NCBI GenBank assembly: GCA_945903305.1
Contig: CAMDOA010000019.1
Location: 1 to 38,761, forward strand
Origin: Chitinophaga pinensis
GTDB lineage: Bacteria; Bacteroidota; Bacteroidia; Chitinophagales; UBA10324
Length of the DNA stretch: 38,761 nt
Direction of reading: 5' to 3'
Part shown: positions 8,201 through 14,951 of the stretch, one piece after another
Position numbering within the stretch: position 1 is the first letter of the stretch
How the letters are laid out: each line of letters starts with the position of its first letter
The notes under the pieces: model-generated
Told to the model about the DNA's origin: nothing
Database searches by the model: none
Seen by the model: the letters and a program-made list of their open reading frames with translations, nothing else
Position numbers and translations under genes: made by a program

Positions 8201-8599
8201 AGCCATTGCAGTTTGTCCTAATAGTAATGGTGCTTTAAGTTCATGAACGATGGAGGCCTCAACATTTATCAGTGTTAATCCAGAGAATTCAATTTTTCTC
8301 AAAATAATTTTTGTACCCTCTGAAATACTTCCAGTCGCATCTGTAAAATTTTCTTTACCCAGTAAATCTTCTGGTTTTAAATAACCATTCTTTAACATGA
8401 ATAATGCTTCAGTCAATGAAATAGAAACATCACTCGCTCCGGTATCAAAAATGAATCTGAGAGGTAAACCATTTACTGAGCAAGGAACTATATAGACTCC
8501 CCCTTCCTTTTGCATATTAATTGTAGTCTGTCCAAAAGAAAAATGAATTTGTCCGATTAAAATAAGAGTAGTAATAGTTGTTAAAAATTGTCTTTTCAT
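5258..8599 (-). CDS. Retropepsin-like aspartic protease fused to an M16 zinc protease
   Basis: The 1113-residue protein is exported (signal peptide 1-24). Residues 25-150 form a retropepsin-like domain with the catalytic FDTGAS (Asp52) and the downstream LLLGQTAMAKLGKF flap and strand pattern of clan AA proteases. Residues 152-214 are a linker made of two near-identical 32-residue units. From about residue 216 comes an M16 (pitrilysin/insulysin) domain with the inverted zinc motif HLLEH (260-264) and the third-ligand region ERGVVIEE (340-347), followed by the usual second, non-catalytic M16 half to the C-terminus. M16 proteins of this class normally start just after the signal peptide, so the aspartic protease is an added module. 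It may cut peptides or release the M16 part; both are inference. The ATG at 8599 begins the signal peptide, and an exact-consensus promoter lies just upstream. Confidence 0.93.
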   Translation of the reverse strand: MKRQFLTTITTLILIGQIHFSFGQTTINMQKEGGVYIVPCSVNGLPLRFIFDTGASDVSISLTEALFMLKNGYLKPEDLLGKENFTDATGSISEGTKIILRKIEFSGLTLINVEASIVHELKAPLLLGQTAMAKLGKFQFDPNAGTLTILNGANNSYISTDTNLNNYYQTPDLKSNVPVDPKDGANNSYISTDTNLNNYSQTPDLKSNVPVDPKVRMGKLPNGMTYYIKHNEKPENRCELRLAVNAGSMMETDNQQGLAHLLEHMCFNGTKNFKKSELVDYLESIGTRFGADLNAYTSFDETVYMLQLPTDTAKIFLKGFQILKEWAHLVTNDGAEIDKERGVVIEEWRLGQGADERMRRKYFPIMFFGSRYAERLPIGTKEVIEGAPYDTIRSFYTTWYRPDLMAVVVVGDIDVDKIEALIKSYFAEIPNPVNEKPRPIYTVPDHNDLKVSVCSDKEADYTVVQLYYKQPVAPSKTINDYRNTLISSIATSMLNDRYNELLQQSNPPFTFSSSFFGSLVREKGSFGAYCVVPDNGVDRGLTTILSEIKRVKDFGFTATELDRAKQAMIRNYETSFNEKDKTESKSLVREYVANFLENEPIPGIEWEFEATKNLIPSISLDEVNNMFSSCITDGKNCVIVVTSPEKEGLIIPTEEQVKNIFKTANETKLTAYADKVSDKKLTDTKITVGKVLNETTDADNSITTWTLSNGAKVVFKQTDFKNDQILFNAFSWGGTSLYPESDFQSANNADGIIDNSGLGNYDNVELSKYVSNMVLSITPNIGELTEGLDGSSSVKDLENLLQFANLYFTEPRKDSTSFNSYISQLHTQLQNKNNDPGAVFSDSLTSIMYSYNSRYKPMNEQVLNEINLSKAYSIYRERFADPADFTFVFVGSVTADALKPLVEKYIGGIPSKGKTETYKDNNIKWMAGNFNKKVYKGTEPKSTVAMLYLSSFEYNRYNRNELNAFMKLVNIKLRESLREDMSGVYGVSASPQMVHYPKSQCRMIVYFSCSPENIDTLIGAARKVIAEIQMNGCDDKNLLKVKELMLKEREAALKENRFWLNLIVNGIKDNEKVSEIKNYDAQIGALKSDDFKQLAAKHFDDKNFGKVVLYPAK
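7957..8148 (-). repeat. 96-bp tandem duplication in the protease linker
   Basis: Units 7957-8052 and 8053-8148 are each 96 bp and differ at one base, which gives Ser in one copy and Tyr in the other (NNYSQTP or NNYYQTP). The unit is in frame and adds exactly 32 residues between the retropepsin and M16 domains. The near-identity points to a recent event. Confidence 0.95.
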
Positions 8600-8622
8600 T
8601 TTGTCTGTTTTTTTAAGGGAAT

Positions 8623-8652
8623 CAAAAGTAACAATACCTTTTGCAGTTGCAA
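8623..8652 (-). promoter_or_regulatory. Bacteroidota-type promoter of the retropepsin-M16 gene
   Basis: TTG (8652-8650), a 19-bp spacer and TACTTTTG (8630-8623) on the minus strand match the TAnnTTTG consensus. The -7 box ends 23 bp from the ATG at 8599. Confidence 0.6.
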
Positions 8653-8697
8653 TATCTTCTGATGAGAATCGGAATATTTCTGATTAAAATTGCAGCA

Positions 8698-9129
8698 ATG
8701 AAAAAAACAATCATCACACCTGAATACAGAGTAATTTATAAATTGCTGAATAAAAAAAGTAAAATTGAAGGAACCGGAGCTTACGCATTGCAAACAATAC
8801 CGGCACGAAAAAAAATAGGCGACCTTGGCGGAGTAATTATAACTGAACGAGAAGCCATAAAGCGCCGGAAGAATGTAAAGCAAATAGCCATGGTTGATTT
8901 AGAAAACAATTTGGTGTTGGATGCATCAGTCAATCCAAACTCATTGCGCTACATTAATCATTGTTGCGAACCCAACAGTTACATCAGAGTAACAAAAAAC
9001 AGAGTAGAGTTTTATTCGCTTCGGAAAATTAATATTGGCGAAGAACTCAGCGCCGACTATGGCGAAACTCATCATCATGGAACTTTGCCTTGCAGATGCG
9101 GAGCAAAAAAATGCAGGGGATTTATTTGA
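8698..9129 (+). CDS. SET-domain protein lysine methyltransferase
   Basis: This 143-residue protein is a compact SET domain. GTGAYA (25-30) starts the fold. RYINHCCEPN (84-93) is the pseudoknot motif that binds S-adenosylmethionine, and GEELSADYGE (114-123) holds the catalytic tyrosine. CRCGAKKCRG (132-141) is a post-SET zinc-type cysteine cluster. Such proteins methylate lysines of proteins; the bacterial target is unknown. The SWIB/H1-like protein encoded 3.2 kb downstream is a lysine-rich candidate, which is speculation. I chose the ATG at 8698 because the extension to 8641 runs back through the divergent promoter region and adds 19 residues outside the domain. Confidence 0.88.
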   Translation: MKKTIITPEYRVIYKLLNKKSKIEGTGAYALQTIPARKKIGDLGGVIITEREAIKRRKNVKQIAMVDLENNLVLDASVNPNSLRYINHCCEPNSYIRVTKNRVEFYSLRKINIGEELSADYGETHHHGTLPCRCGAKKCRGFI

Positions 9130-9237
9130 AAATTGAATTAATTGGAACTCTTTTTTTTCGGCAGTGAGTTTTGTTAAGAACCAATGAACCAATAAACTAA
9201 TGAACCAATAAACTAATGAACTCTTAAATTATTTTCG
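9130..9237 (+). promoter_or_regulatory. cbs upstream region with short direct repeats and start-proximal motif
   Basis: The spacer has a 17-bp direct repeat of the AATGAACCAATAAACT type (about 9183-9220). It ends with TATTTTCG at 9230-9237, four bases before the cbs ATG. That box resembles the TAnnTTTG -7 element with a TTCG ending, so the mRNA would be nearly leaderless. No good -33 TTG was found. Confidence 0.35.
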
Positions 9238-9241
9238 CCGC

Positions 9242-10588
9242 ATGTATTACAACAACATTCTTGAAACAATTGGAAATACTCCACTTGTAAAGTTAAACAG
9301 TGTAATAAAAGGCTTGCCTTGCACCGTGTTAGCGAAAGTAGAATCATTCAATCCCGGAAATTCCATTAAGGATAGAATAGGAGTGAAGATGTTGCAAGAT
9401 GCGGAGAAAGCCGGATTGATAAAACCAGGCAGTACCATCATTGAAGGCACAAGCGGCAATACCGGAATGGGACTCGCGCTTTACGCAATTGCCAAAGGAT
9501 ACAAATGCATTTTCACCACTACGGATAAACAGAGTAAGGAGAAAGCCGATATACTTCGCGCAGTAGGAGCCGAAGTAATTGTATGCCCCACGAATGTGGA
9601 AGCCGAGGACCCACGCAGTTATTATTCTGTTTCAAAACGGTTGAGTGAAGAAACTCCAAATTCATGGAAACCCGATCAATATAATAACCTCAGTAATTCG
9701 CTTGCACACTACGAAGGCACCGGTCCTGAAATATGGAAGCAGACAGAGGGAAAAATCACTCACTTGGTTGTTGGTACAGGAACCGGCGGAACAATCAGCG
9801 GCACTGCAAAATATCTGAAAGAACAAAACCAAAACATTAAAGCATGGGCAATTGATACTTATGGTTCTGTGTTAAAAAAATATCATGAGACCGGGATACT
9901 GGATGAGAAAGAAATTTATCCATACATCACTGAGGGGATTGGTGAAGATATTTTACCTGCAAATGTCAACTTCAAACTCATTGACCATTTTGAAAAAGTA
10001 ACGGATAAAGATGGAGCCATCATGGCTCGCCGTATCACCAAGGAAGAAGGAATTTTTGTTGGTTACTCTGCAGGTTCTGCTGTGCAGGGCTTGATGCAAC
10101 TAAAAGATAAACTGAAAAAAGATGATTTAGTAGTAGTGATTTTTCATGATCATGGAAGTCGCTATGTAGGAAAATTATACAACGACGATTGGATGCGCGA
10201 GCGTGGTTTCTTAGAAGTAAAAACTATAAATGATTTAGTAAAAGGAAGAAGCGGAAAAATTATTTCCATTGCTCCGACACTAACAGTTGGCGATGCAATT
10301 GCGGAGATGAAGATGAATGAAATTGATCAGTTGCCTGTTATTGAAAAGGAAAAAGTAGTTGGTTCAATTACAGAAAGTAAAATATTTAATTTGTTGCTGG
10401 AAGATCATGATGTCAGAAAAAAATTGGTTGGTGATGTAATGGAAAAACCATTTCCTGAAGTGAGTATTGATGTAGCCGTTGAAAAACTATCGAAGTATAT
10501 CACCAAAGAAAACCCTGCTGTGCTTACCCGCGATGCAACCGGCAACCTGCATATCATTACCAAGTATGATATTATTTCGGCGATGTAG
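9242..10588 (+). CDS. Cystathionine beta-synthase with C-terminal CBS pair
   Basis: The 448-residue protein joins a fold-type II PLP domain (1-330) to two CBS domains (about 338-448). NPGNSIKDRIG holds the PLP lysine K43. EGTSGNTGMGLA (68-79) is the substrate and cofactor loop, and GTGTGGTISG is the phosphate-binding loop. Cystathionine beta-synthase condenses serine and homocysteine in transsulfuration. The CBS pair is the regulatory module of the eukaryotic-type enzyme and separates it from plain cysteine synthase. A cysteine-synthase-like activity cannot be excluded. The next gene follows after 9 bp, so the two may be co-transcribed. Confidence 0.92.
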   Translation: MYYNNILETIGNTPLVKLNSVIKGLPCTVLAKVESFNPGNSIKDRIGVKMLQDAEKAGLIKPGSTIIEGTSGNTGMGLALYAIAKGYKCIFTTTDKQSKEKADILRAVGAEVIVCPTNVEAEDPRSYYSVSKRLSEETPNSWKPDQYNNLSNSLAHYEGTGPEIWKQTEGKITHLVVGTGTGGTISGTAKYLKEQNQNIKAWAIDTYGSVLKKYHETGILDEKEIYPYITEGIGEDILPANVNFKLIDHFEKVTDKDGAIMARRITKEEGIFVGYSAGSAVQGLMQLKDKLKKDDLVVVIFHDHGSRYVGKLYNDDWMRERGFLEVKTINDLVKGRSGKIISIAPTLTVGDAIAEMKMNEIDQLPVIEKEKVVGSITESKIFNLLLEDHDVRKKLVGDVMEKPFPEVSIDVAVEKLSKYITKENPAVLTRDATGNLHIITKYDIISAM

Positions 10589-10597
10589 TTTTAATCA

Positions 10598-11377
10598 ATG
10601 ATTATTCACGACCAATTAAGAAGGGAATTACATTTAGAAAAATTCCCATCAAGAATTATTTCAGTCGTTCCATCCATTACTGAATTATTGTTTGATTTAG
10701 GGTTAAGAGAAGAGGTGGTAGGAATCACAAAGTTTTGCATTCATCCAGAAGAATGGTTTAGAACCAAACAAAGAGTAGGAGGAACCAAGCAACTGAAAAT
10801 TGATTTAATAAAATCATTGCAACCTGATTTAATTATTTCCAACAAAGAAGAAAACACGCAAAGTGATATTGAAGCACTCGGAGCATTTACACTGGTATAT
10901 ATCAGCGATATAAAAACTATTTATGATGCTTATAAAATGATAACTGATGTAGGAGCACTGGTTGGAAAAAAATCAGCAGCAGAAAAATTAATAGCAGAAA
11001 TTAAAACAACATTCAACAACCCGAAACAACAAACCCGAAACCCGAAACCAAAAGCACTATACTTTATCTGGCGAGACCCATACATGATTGCGGGTGGCGA
11101 TACTTTTATTTCTGAAATGATGAACAAAGCCGGATTTGAAAATGCAGTTGCACATCTTAACCGTTATCCTGAACTTAGCCTTGAACAAATCCTAAATCTT
11201 GATTCCGAAATCTTAATTCTTTCTTCCGAACCCTTTCCATTCAAACAAAAACATATTGACGAAATGCAGAAAATTTTTCCGGATAAAAAAATTATCCTTG
11301 CAAATGGAGAAATGTTTAGTTGGTACGGAAGCAGAATGAAACTCGCTCCTGATTACTTTCGCCAGCTGCAACAATAA
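10598..11377 (+). CDS. Cobalamin/iron-type ABC substrate-binding protein without a signal peptide
   Basis: The 259-residue protein has the helical-backbone metal-receptor fold of BtuF-like proteins: RIISVVPSITELLFDLGL (19-36), VVGITKFCIHPEEW, KSLQPDLIISNKEEN and a C-terminal lobe with LNLDSEILILSSEPF. It begins at the fold without a signal peptide, so it is probably cytoplasmic unless the start is wrong. No TonB receptor or BtuC-type permease is nearby. Residues around 142-153 (NNPKQQTRNPKPKA) come from a simple CCCGAAAC-type repeat, probably a slippage expansion in an exposed loop. Its role may be cobinamide or metal binding rather than classical import. Confident on fold, not on ligand. Confidence 0.83.
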   Translation: MIIHDQLRRELHLEKFPSRIISVVPSITELLFDLGLREEVVGITKFCIHPEEWFRTKQRVGGTKQLKIDLIKSLQPDLIISNKEENTQSDIEALGAFTLVYISDIKTIYDAYKMITDVGALVGKKSAAEKLIAEIKTTFNNPKQQTRNPKPKALYFIWRDPYMIAGGDTFISEMMNKAGFENAVAHLNRYPELSLEQILNLDSEILILSSEPFPFKQKHIDEMQKIFPDKKIILANGEMFSWYGSRMKLAPDYFRQLQQ

Positions 11378-11427
11378 ATTGATACTTACAAATAACTAAT
11401 CAACCAATTAACTTATAACTTAATCAA

Positions 11428-12078
11428 GTGATACAGGCAGTAAATGTTTCAAAAGCTTACGGAGATATTCAGGTATTGAAAGGCATCTCATTAAAAATTG
11501 ATAAGGGCGAAGTGGTTTCTATTGTGGGGGCATCAGGTGCGGGCAAGAGTACATTGCTTCATATCATTGGATTGTTGGATAGGCCTGATGGCGGTGAAGT
11601 AATTATTGATGATAACAATTTAGCGAACATGACTGACAGAGATCTTTCATCGTTTCGCAACAAGCATATCGGATTTGTTTTTCAGTTCCATCACCTGCTA
11701 CCTGAGTTTACTGCATTGGAAAATGTCAGTATTCCGGGATGGATTGGAAAACGAAATGATAATGAAGTGAAAGAACAAGCCAAAGAGTTGCTCGATTATT
11801 TGGGATTGAAGGATAGGTTTGATCACAAGCCATCCCAGCTTTCAGGAGGCGAACAACAGCGTGTTGCTGTTGCCCGCGCACTCATTAATCATCCGAAAGT
11901 GGTATTAGCTGACGAGCCATCGGGCAATTTGGATTCTGATAATGCAAGAGAGTTGCATGAATTATTTTTCCGGTTACGAAAAGAATTTTATCAAACATTT
12001 GTTATCGTAACACACAATGAAGAACTAGCAAAACTCGCTGACCGCGAAGTGACCATCAGAGACGGAAGATTGTATTGA
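11428..12078 (+). CDS. lolD: LolD-like ABC transporter ATPase
   Basis: This 216-residue ATPase has Walker [10 protein letters not shown] (34-42), the Q-loop segment [12 protein letters not shown] (84-94) typical of LolD, signature LSGGE (138-142), Walker B VVLADEP (158-164) and the H-loop VTHN. LolD powers release of lipoproteins from the inner membrane together with LolC/LolE, which are not in this window; orphan lolD genes are common in Bacteroidota. FtsE- or MacB-type ATPases are close relatives, but the [13 protein letters not shown] segment favours LolD. The start is GTG; no better ATG lies in frame nearby. Confidence 0.88.
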   Translation: MIQAVNVSKAYGDIQVLKGISLKIDKGEVVSIVGASGAGKSTLLHIIGLLDRPDGGEVIIDDNNLANMTDRDLSSFRNKHIGFVFQFHHLLPEFTALENVSIPGWIGKRNDNEVKEQAKELLDYLGLKDRFDHKPSQLSGGEQQRVAVARALINHPKVVLADEPSGNLDSDNARELHELFFRLRKEFYQTFVIVTHNEELAKLADREVTIRDGRLY

Positions 12079-12201
12079 AATTCATTTTTGGAATTTATTA
12101 TTTCAGTAAAATTTATTTTGAAAAAGAATTTATTTTTTTCAAAAAATATTTTCCAGGCGGGAGATTTCACCTTTTTACTTATCCACGAATTAACAATTAT
12201 T

Positions 12202-12246
12202 TTTTCTCCAATGGAGTTGCGCACTTTTCATTGGGGAAAACTTTTT
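12202..12246 (+). terminator. Probable terminator downstream of lolD
   Basis: A 12-bp stem with one G-U pair (12202-12213 with 12229-12240) encloses a 15-base loop and is followed by CTTTTT. It lies 124 bp after the lolD stop in an otherwise AT-rich gap of 238 bp where no gene is seen. Confidence 0.5.
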
Positions 12247-12316
12247 AAATAATAAATGTGCTTTCAGGGGGCGAGTATCTTATTTCGAGGTCATCAAATA
12301 AAAAACCCATTTAATC

Positions 12317-12670
12317 ATGGCAACAAAAGCAAAAAAAGCTGCTCCGAAAAAAGCAGCAGCAAAAAAGAAAGCAGCTCCTAAAAAGAAAGCAGCCGCTAAA
12401 CCAAAAGCAAAATCAGCCCGCAAACCTAATGCAGCGTTTATGCGTCCATTAGCAATTGGTGCAGCCTTGCAACCGGTTGTTGGAAACAAACCATTACCTC
12501 GCACTCAGGTAGTAAAAAAATTGTGGGAGTACATTAAGAAGAATGGTTTACAGGATAACAAAAACCGCCGCATGATTAATGCAGACGCAAGCCTTAAAGT
12601 TGTTTTCGGTGGTAAAACACAAGTTAGCATGTTTGATATGGCTAAATTGGTGAACAAGCACCTGAGCTAA
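12317..12670 (+). CDS. SWIB-domain protein with histone H1-like lysine/alanine tail
   Basis: The 117-residue protein has an N-terminal tail (1-38) of Lys/Ala repeats (KKAAPKKAAAKKK) like the C-terminal tail of histone H1 and bacterial histone-like proteins, followed by a SWIB/MDM2 domain (39-117). Matching motifs are AFMRPLAIGAAL, GNKPLPRTQVVKKLW, YIKKNGLQD and NRRMINAD. Such fusions occur in Chlamydiae and many Bacteroidota and are thought to bind DNA and compact the chromosome. The high-copy Ala/Lys codons make the tail a simple-sequence DNA tract. It is a single gene with a strong terminator and is probably nucleoid-associated. Confidence 0.93.
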   Translation: MATKAKKAAPKKAAAKKKAAPKKKAAAKPKAKSARKPNAAFMRPLAIGAALQPVVGNKPLPRTQVVKKLWEYIKKNGLQDNKNRRMINADASLKVVFGGKTQVSMFDMAKLVNKHLS

Positions 12671-12690
12671 TCAGCAATAGATTTTTTTTA

Positions 12691-12725
12691 AAGAGGCTGT
12701 TCACAAAATGTGAATGGCCTTTTTT
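12691..12725 (+). terminator. Strong terminator of the SWIB gene
   Basis: A long stem (6 perfect pairs TTCACA/TGTGAA with AAA loop, then two G-U pairs, then AGGC/GCCT) ends in TTTTT at 12721-12725. It could also stop transcripts arriving from the NUDIX gene on the opposite strand. Confidence 0.85.
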
Positions 12726-12777
12726 CATTTAGATAAACCTGTAAAATAGTTTACCGGAAAAAAGTTTAATTAAATTT

Positions 12778-13434
12778 TCAGACTTTACTGTAGCGCATAA
12801 CATCCGCTACCGAAGCAAATGAGTTTTTTAATAATTCACTAACCTGATTTTGTTTAATCCATTTCACTTCAGTTATTCCTTCTTCTAACTGGGGAATAAA
12901 TGGAGCATCATCTGCACTTTTCATTTTAAACCAATAAGTATTTTTTAATATTCTTTTTTGACTTTCCCAGTAAGCATGCGTGGTAAACTCCTGTTTCCAG
13001 ACATAAAAATTTATAAGTGTTTCAACCGCAAAATTGTTAATTCCGGTTTCTTCTTTCACTTCGCGTTCAGCAGCTTTTATTTTTTCTTCATGCAACTCAA
13101 TTTTTCCTTTCGGTAAATCCCATTTATTTTTTCTGTAAATCATTAAAACCTCACCATTGTTATTTTCTACCAAACCTCCTGCAGCTTCAACAATTCTGAA
13201 TAAAGAAGTAAAGGCATTGCATAATTCTATCTCGTTATGATGATAAATAACACAAGCTATTTCGTAATTTTTATTTTCTAATCGTTCAATTACTTTCAAT
13301 AATTGTTTCTGGTCGATATAATATTCCTGCCTTAAATTCTTTGTAGCTAAATCGAGTGCTTCAAGGGATGGCAATACATATCCGTTGGTACATAAATACA
13401 AGGGGTTGTTTCCAATAAATATTTTATAAGGCAT
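12778..13434 (-). CDS. NUDIX hydrolase
   Basis: The 218-residue protein has a complete NUDIX box from G110 to I132, with the GX5EX7REUXEEXGU pattern (GKIELHE, then REVKEETGI). The domain begins about residue 80 (FRIVEAAGGLVEN) and continues to the C-terminus. The first 80 residues are an extra N-terminal region seen in several Bacteroidota NUDIX proteins, with no recognised motif. NUDIX enzymes cleave nucleoside diphosphates linked to another group; the substrate cannot be told from the motif. It is convergent with the SWIB gene and divergent from pyrE. Confidence 0.9.
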   Translation of the reverse strand: MPYKIFIGNNPLYLCTNGYVLPSLEALDLATKNLRQEYYIDQKQLLKVIERLENKNYEIACVIYHHNEIELCNAFTSLFRIVEAAGGLVENNNGEVLMIYRKNKWDLPKGKIELHEEKIKAAEREVKEETGINNFAVETLINFYVWKQEFTTHAYWESQKRILKNTYWFKMKSADDAPFIPQLEEGITEVKWIKQNQVSELLKNSFASVADVMRYSKV

Positions 13435-13602
13435 GATTAAAAAATTTAGGTATTCAATTTTAAAAATGGAGATGCCGATTTTATTTTCATTTAATGAAAA
13501 ATTATTTTCATGACCAATACAAATTAAAGTAAATTACTTAAGCCGGCAAACATCCTTTATAATAAATAAAAACACTTTCCTTTTAATTATGTTGCATTAA
13601 CA

Positions 13603-13631
13603 TTGCACATCTGTTAAAACAGATAGGTTTC
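13603..13631 (+). promoter_or_regulatory. Candidate pyrE promoter with palindrome in the spacer
   Basis: TTG (13603-13605), an 18-bp spacer and TAGGTTTC (13624-13631, one mismatch to TAnnTTTG) lie so close to the ATG at 13637 that the mRNA would be leaderless. The spacer contains the inverted repeat TCTGTT-AA-AACAGA (13610-13623), which could be an operator. Confidence 0.4.
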
Positions 13632-13636
13632 AATCC

Positions 13637-14284
13637 ATGATATTATCAAAATCTGTTGCGAATAAAACAGCCTCGCTGTTATTACAAATTAAATCGATAA
13701 AGCTAAATCTTCAGACGCCATATACCTGGGCAAGCGGATGGAATTCGCCCATCTACTGCGATAACCGGTTAACCTTATCTTTTCCTGAAATCAGAACATA
13801 TATTAAGGAACAATTGGCTGAAGTAGTAAAGAAAAAATTTCCACAATGTGATTGTATAGCCGGAGTGGCTACTGCCGGTATTGCACATGGCGCTCTAGTA
13901 GCTGATGTTCTGGATTTACCATTTATTTATGTTCGGTCATCAGCTAAATCACATGGTTTGACAAACATGATTGAAGGAAAAGTTTTGGAAGGACAGAAAG
14001 TGGTGGTGATAGAAGATTTGCTTTCAACAGGCGGCAGCAGTTTAAATGTGGTAAATGCCTTGCGCGCTGTTGACTGCAATGTGCTTGGGTTAGTTGCCTT
14101 GTTTACTTATGGTTTTGAAACTGCCGAAAATAATTTTCTGAATGCCGAGTGTCCGTTTTATACTTTAACTGATTATGATGTGCTGATAAAAAAAGCAGTG
14201 GAACAAGGTTATGTGGAAGCAACAGATATTGAAACACTAACTGCATGGCGCATGAAACCTGATGAGTGGAGCAAAGGATTATAA
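13637..14284 (+). CDS. pyrE: Orotate phosphoribosyltransferase
   Basis: PyrE makes orotidine 5'-monophosphate from orotate and PRPP in pyrimidine synthesis. The 215-residue length is typical. The PRPP-binding motif VVVIEDLLSTGGSS spans 122-135. The orotate and catalytic-loop region RSSAKSHGLTNMIEG (100-114) and the hood region TPYTWASGWNSPIYCDNR (27-44) are present. The ATG at 13637 follows a possible leaderless promoter. A DUF445 gene starts 7 bp after the stop, so the two form an operon. Confidence 0.96.
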   Translation: MILSKSVANKTASLLLQIKSIKLNLQTPYTWASGWNSPIYCDNRLTLSFPEIRTYIKEQLAEVVKKKFPQCDCIAGVATAGIAHGALVADVLDLPFIYVRSSAKSHGLTNMIEGKVLEGQKVVVIEDLLSTGGSSLNVVNALRAVDCNVLGLVALFTYGFETAENNFLNAECPFYTLTDYDVLIKKAVEQGYVEATDIETLTAWRMKPDEWSKGL

Positions 14285-14291
14285 CTGACTG

Positions 14292-14888
14292 ATGAATTAT
14301 CTGCTGATTCTTATTCCGATATTAAATGCATTATTTGCGTGGTGGATAATTGACAGCTTGTTGCTGTTTGTTTTTCGACCCTTTGATACGGTAAAAATTT
14401 TCGGATTATCCATTCAAGGAATTCTTCCTTCGCTGCAAAATGAAATAGCCCAAAAGGCGGCAGTTTGGGTAGAGCAAAATATTTCACCGGAGAAAATGGA
14501 AACCTTTCTGCTTTCAGAAAAAAACCTGAATGAGATGAATAAGTTTCTGGAAATAAAAGCAGATGATTTTATCAGAAATAAACTGACCGAGCGGATTCCA
14601 CTTTTAAATATGTTTATTACTGAAGGAATAATTGTTCAGGCCAAAACTGTATTGATTGAACAACTGCGTGATATGATTCCGGAACTAATAAAAAATATTG
14701 CGCCTAAGGTATCGGAGAATATGCAAATTGGAAAAATGGTGCAAACGAAAATTAATAATTATCCATTGCAACAGTTGGAAATGGAAATGAAAAGGCAAGC
14801 GAAAGCGAAACTTTTATTTATGAAAATTATTTTTTGCCTTGCTGGGTTTTTATTAGGCCTTATTGAAATTGCCCTGATAATTTCATAA
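14292..14888 (+). CDS. DUF445-like membrane protein
   Basis: The 198-residue protein has a hydrophobic N-terminal segment (3-27, LLILIPILNALFAWWIID) and a second near the C-terminus (172-198). Between them is a charged helical region. The start resembles DUF445 proteins (WW-I-LLFVFRPFDTVKIFGLSIQGILPSLQNE). The function of that family is not established. Both ends are probably in the inner membrane with the helical part on one side. It follows pyrE after 7 bp. Confidence 0.75.
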   Translation: MNYLLILIPILNALFAWWIIDSLLLFVFRPFDTVKIFGLSIQGILPSLQNEIAQKAAVWVEQNISPEKMETFLLSEKNLNEMNKFLEIKADDFIRNKLTERIPLLNMFITEGIIVQAKTVLIEQLRDMIPELIKNIAPKVSENMQIGKMVQTKINNYPLQQLEMEMKRQAKAKLLFMKIIFCLAGFLLGLIEIALIIS

Positions 14889-14951
14889 TTGGTTTAGTAA
14901 GACTATGCATTATTCAATGTTGAAAGCAACCGATGTTTTCTTTGCTCGCGA

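Noticed and set aside
12079-12316. Possible small gene upstream of the SWIB gene
   Set aside because: The minus-strand ORF there is an antisense extension of the lolD end; only a terminator-like hairpin is supported.
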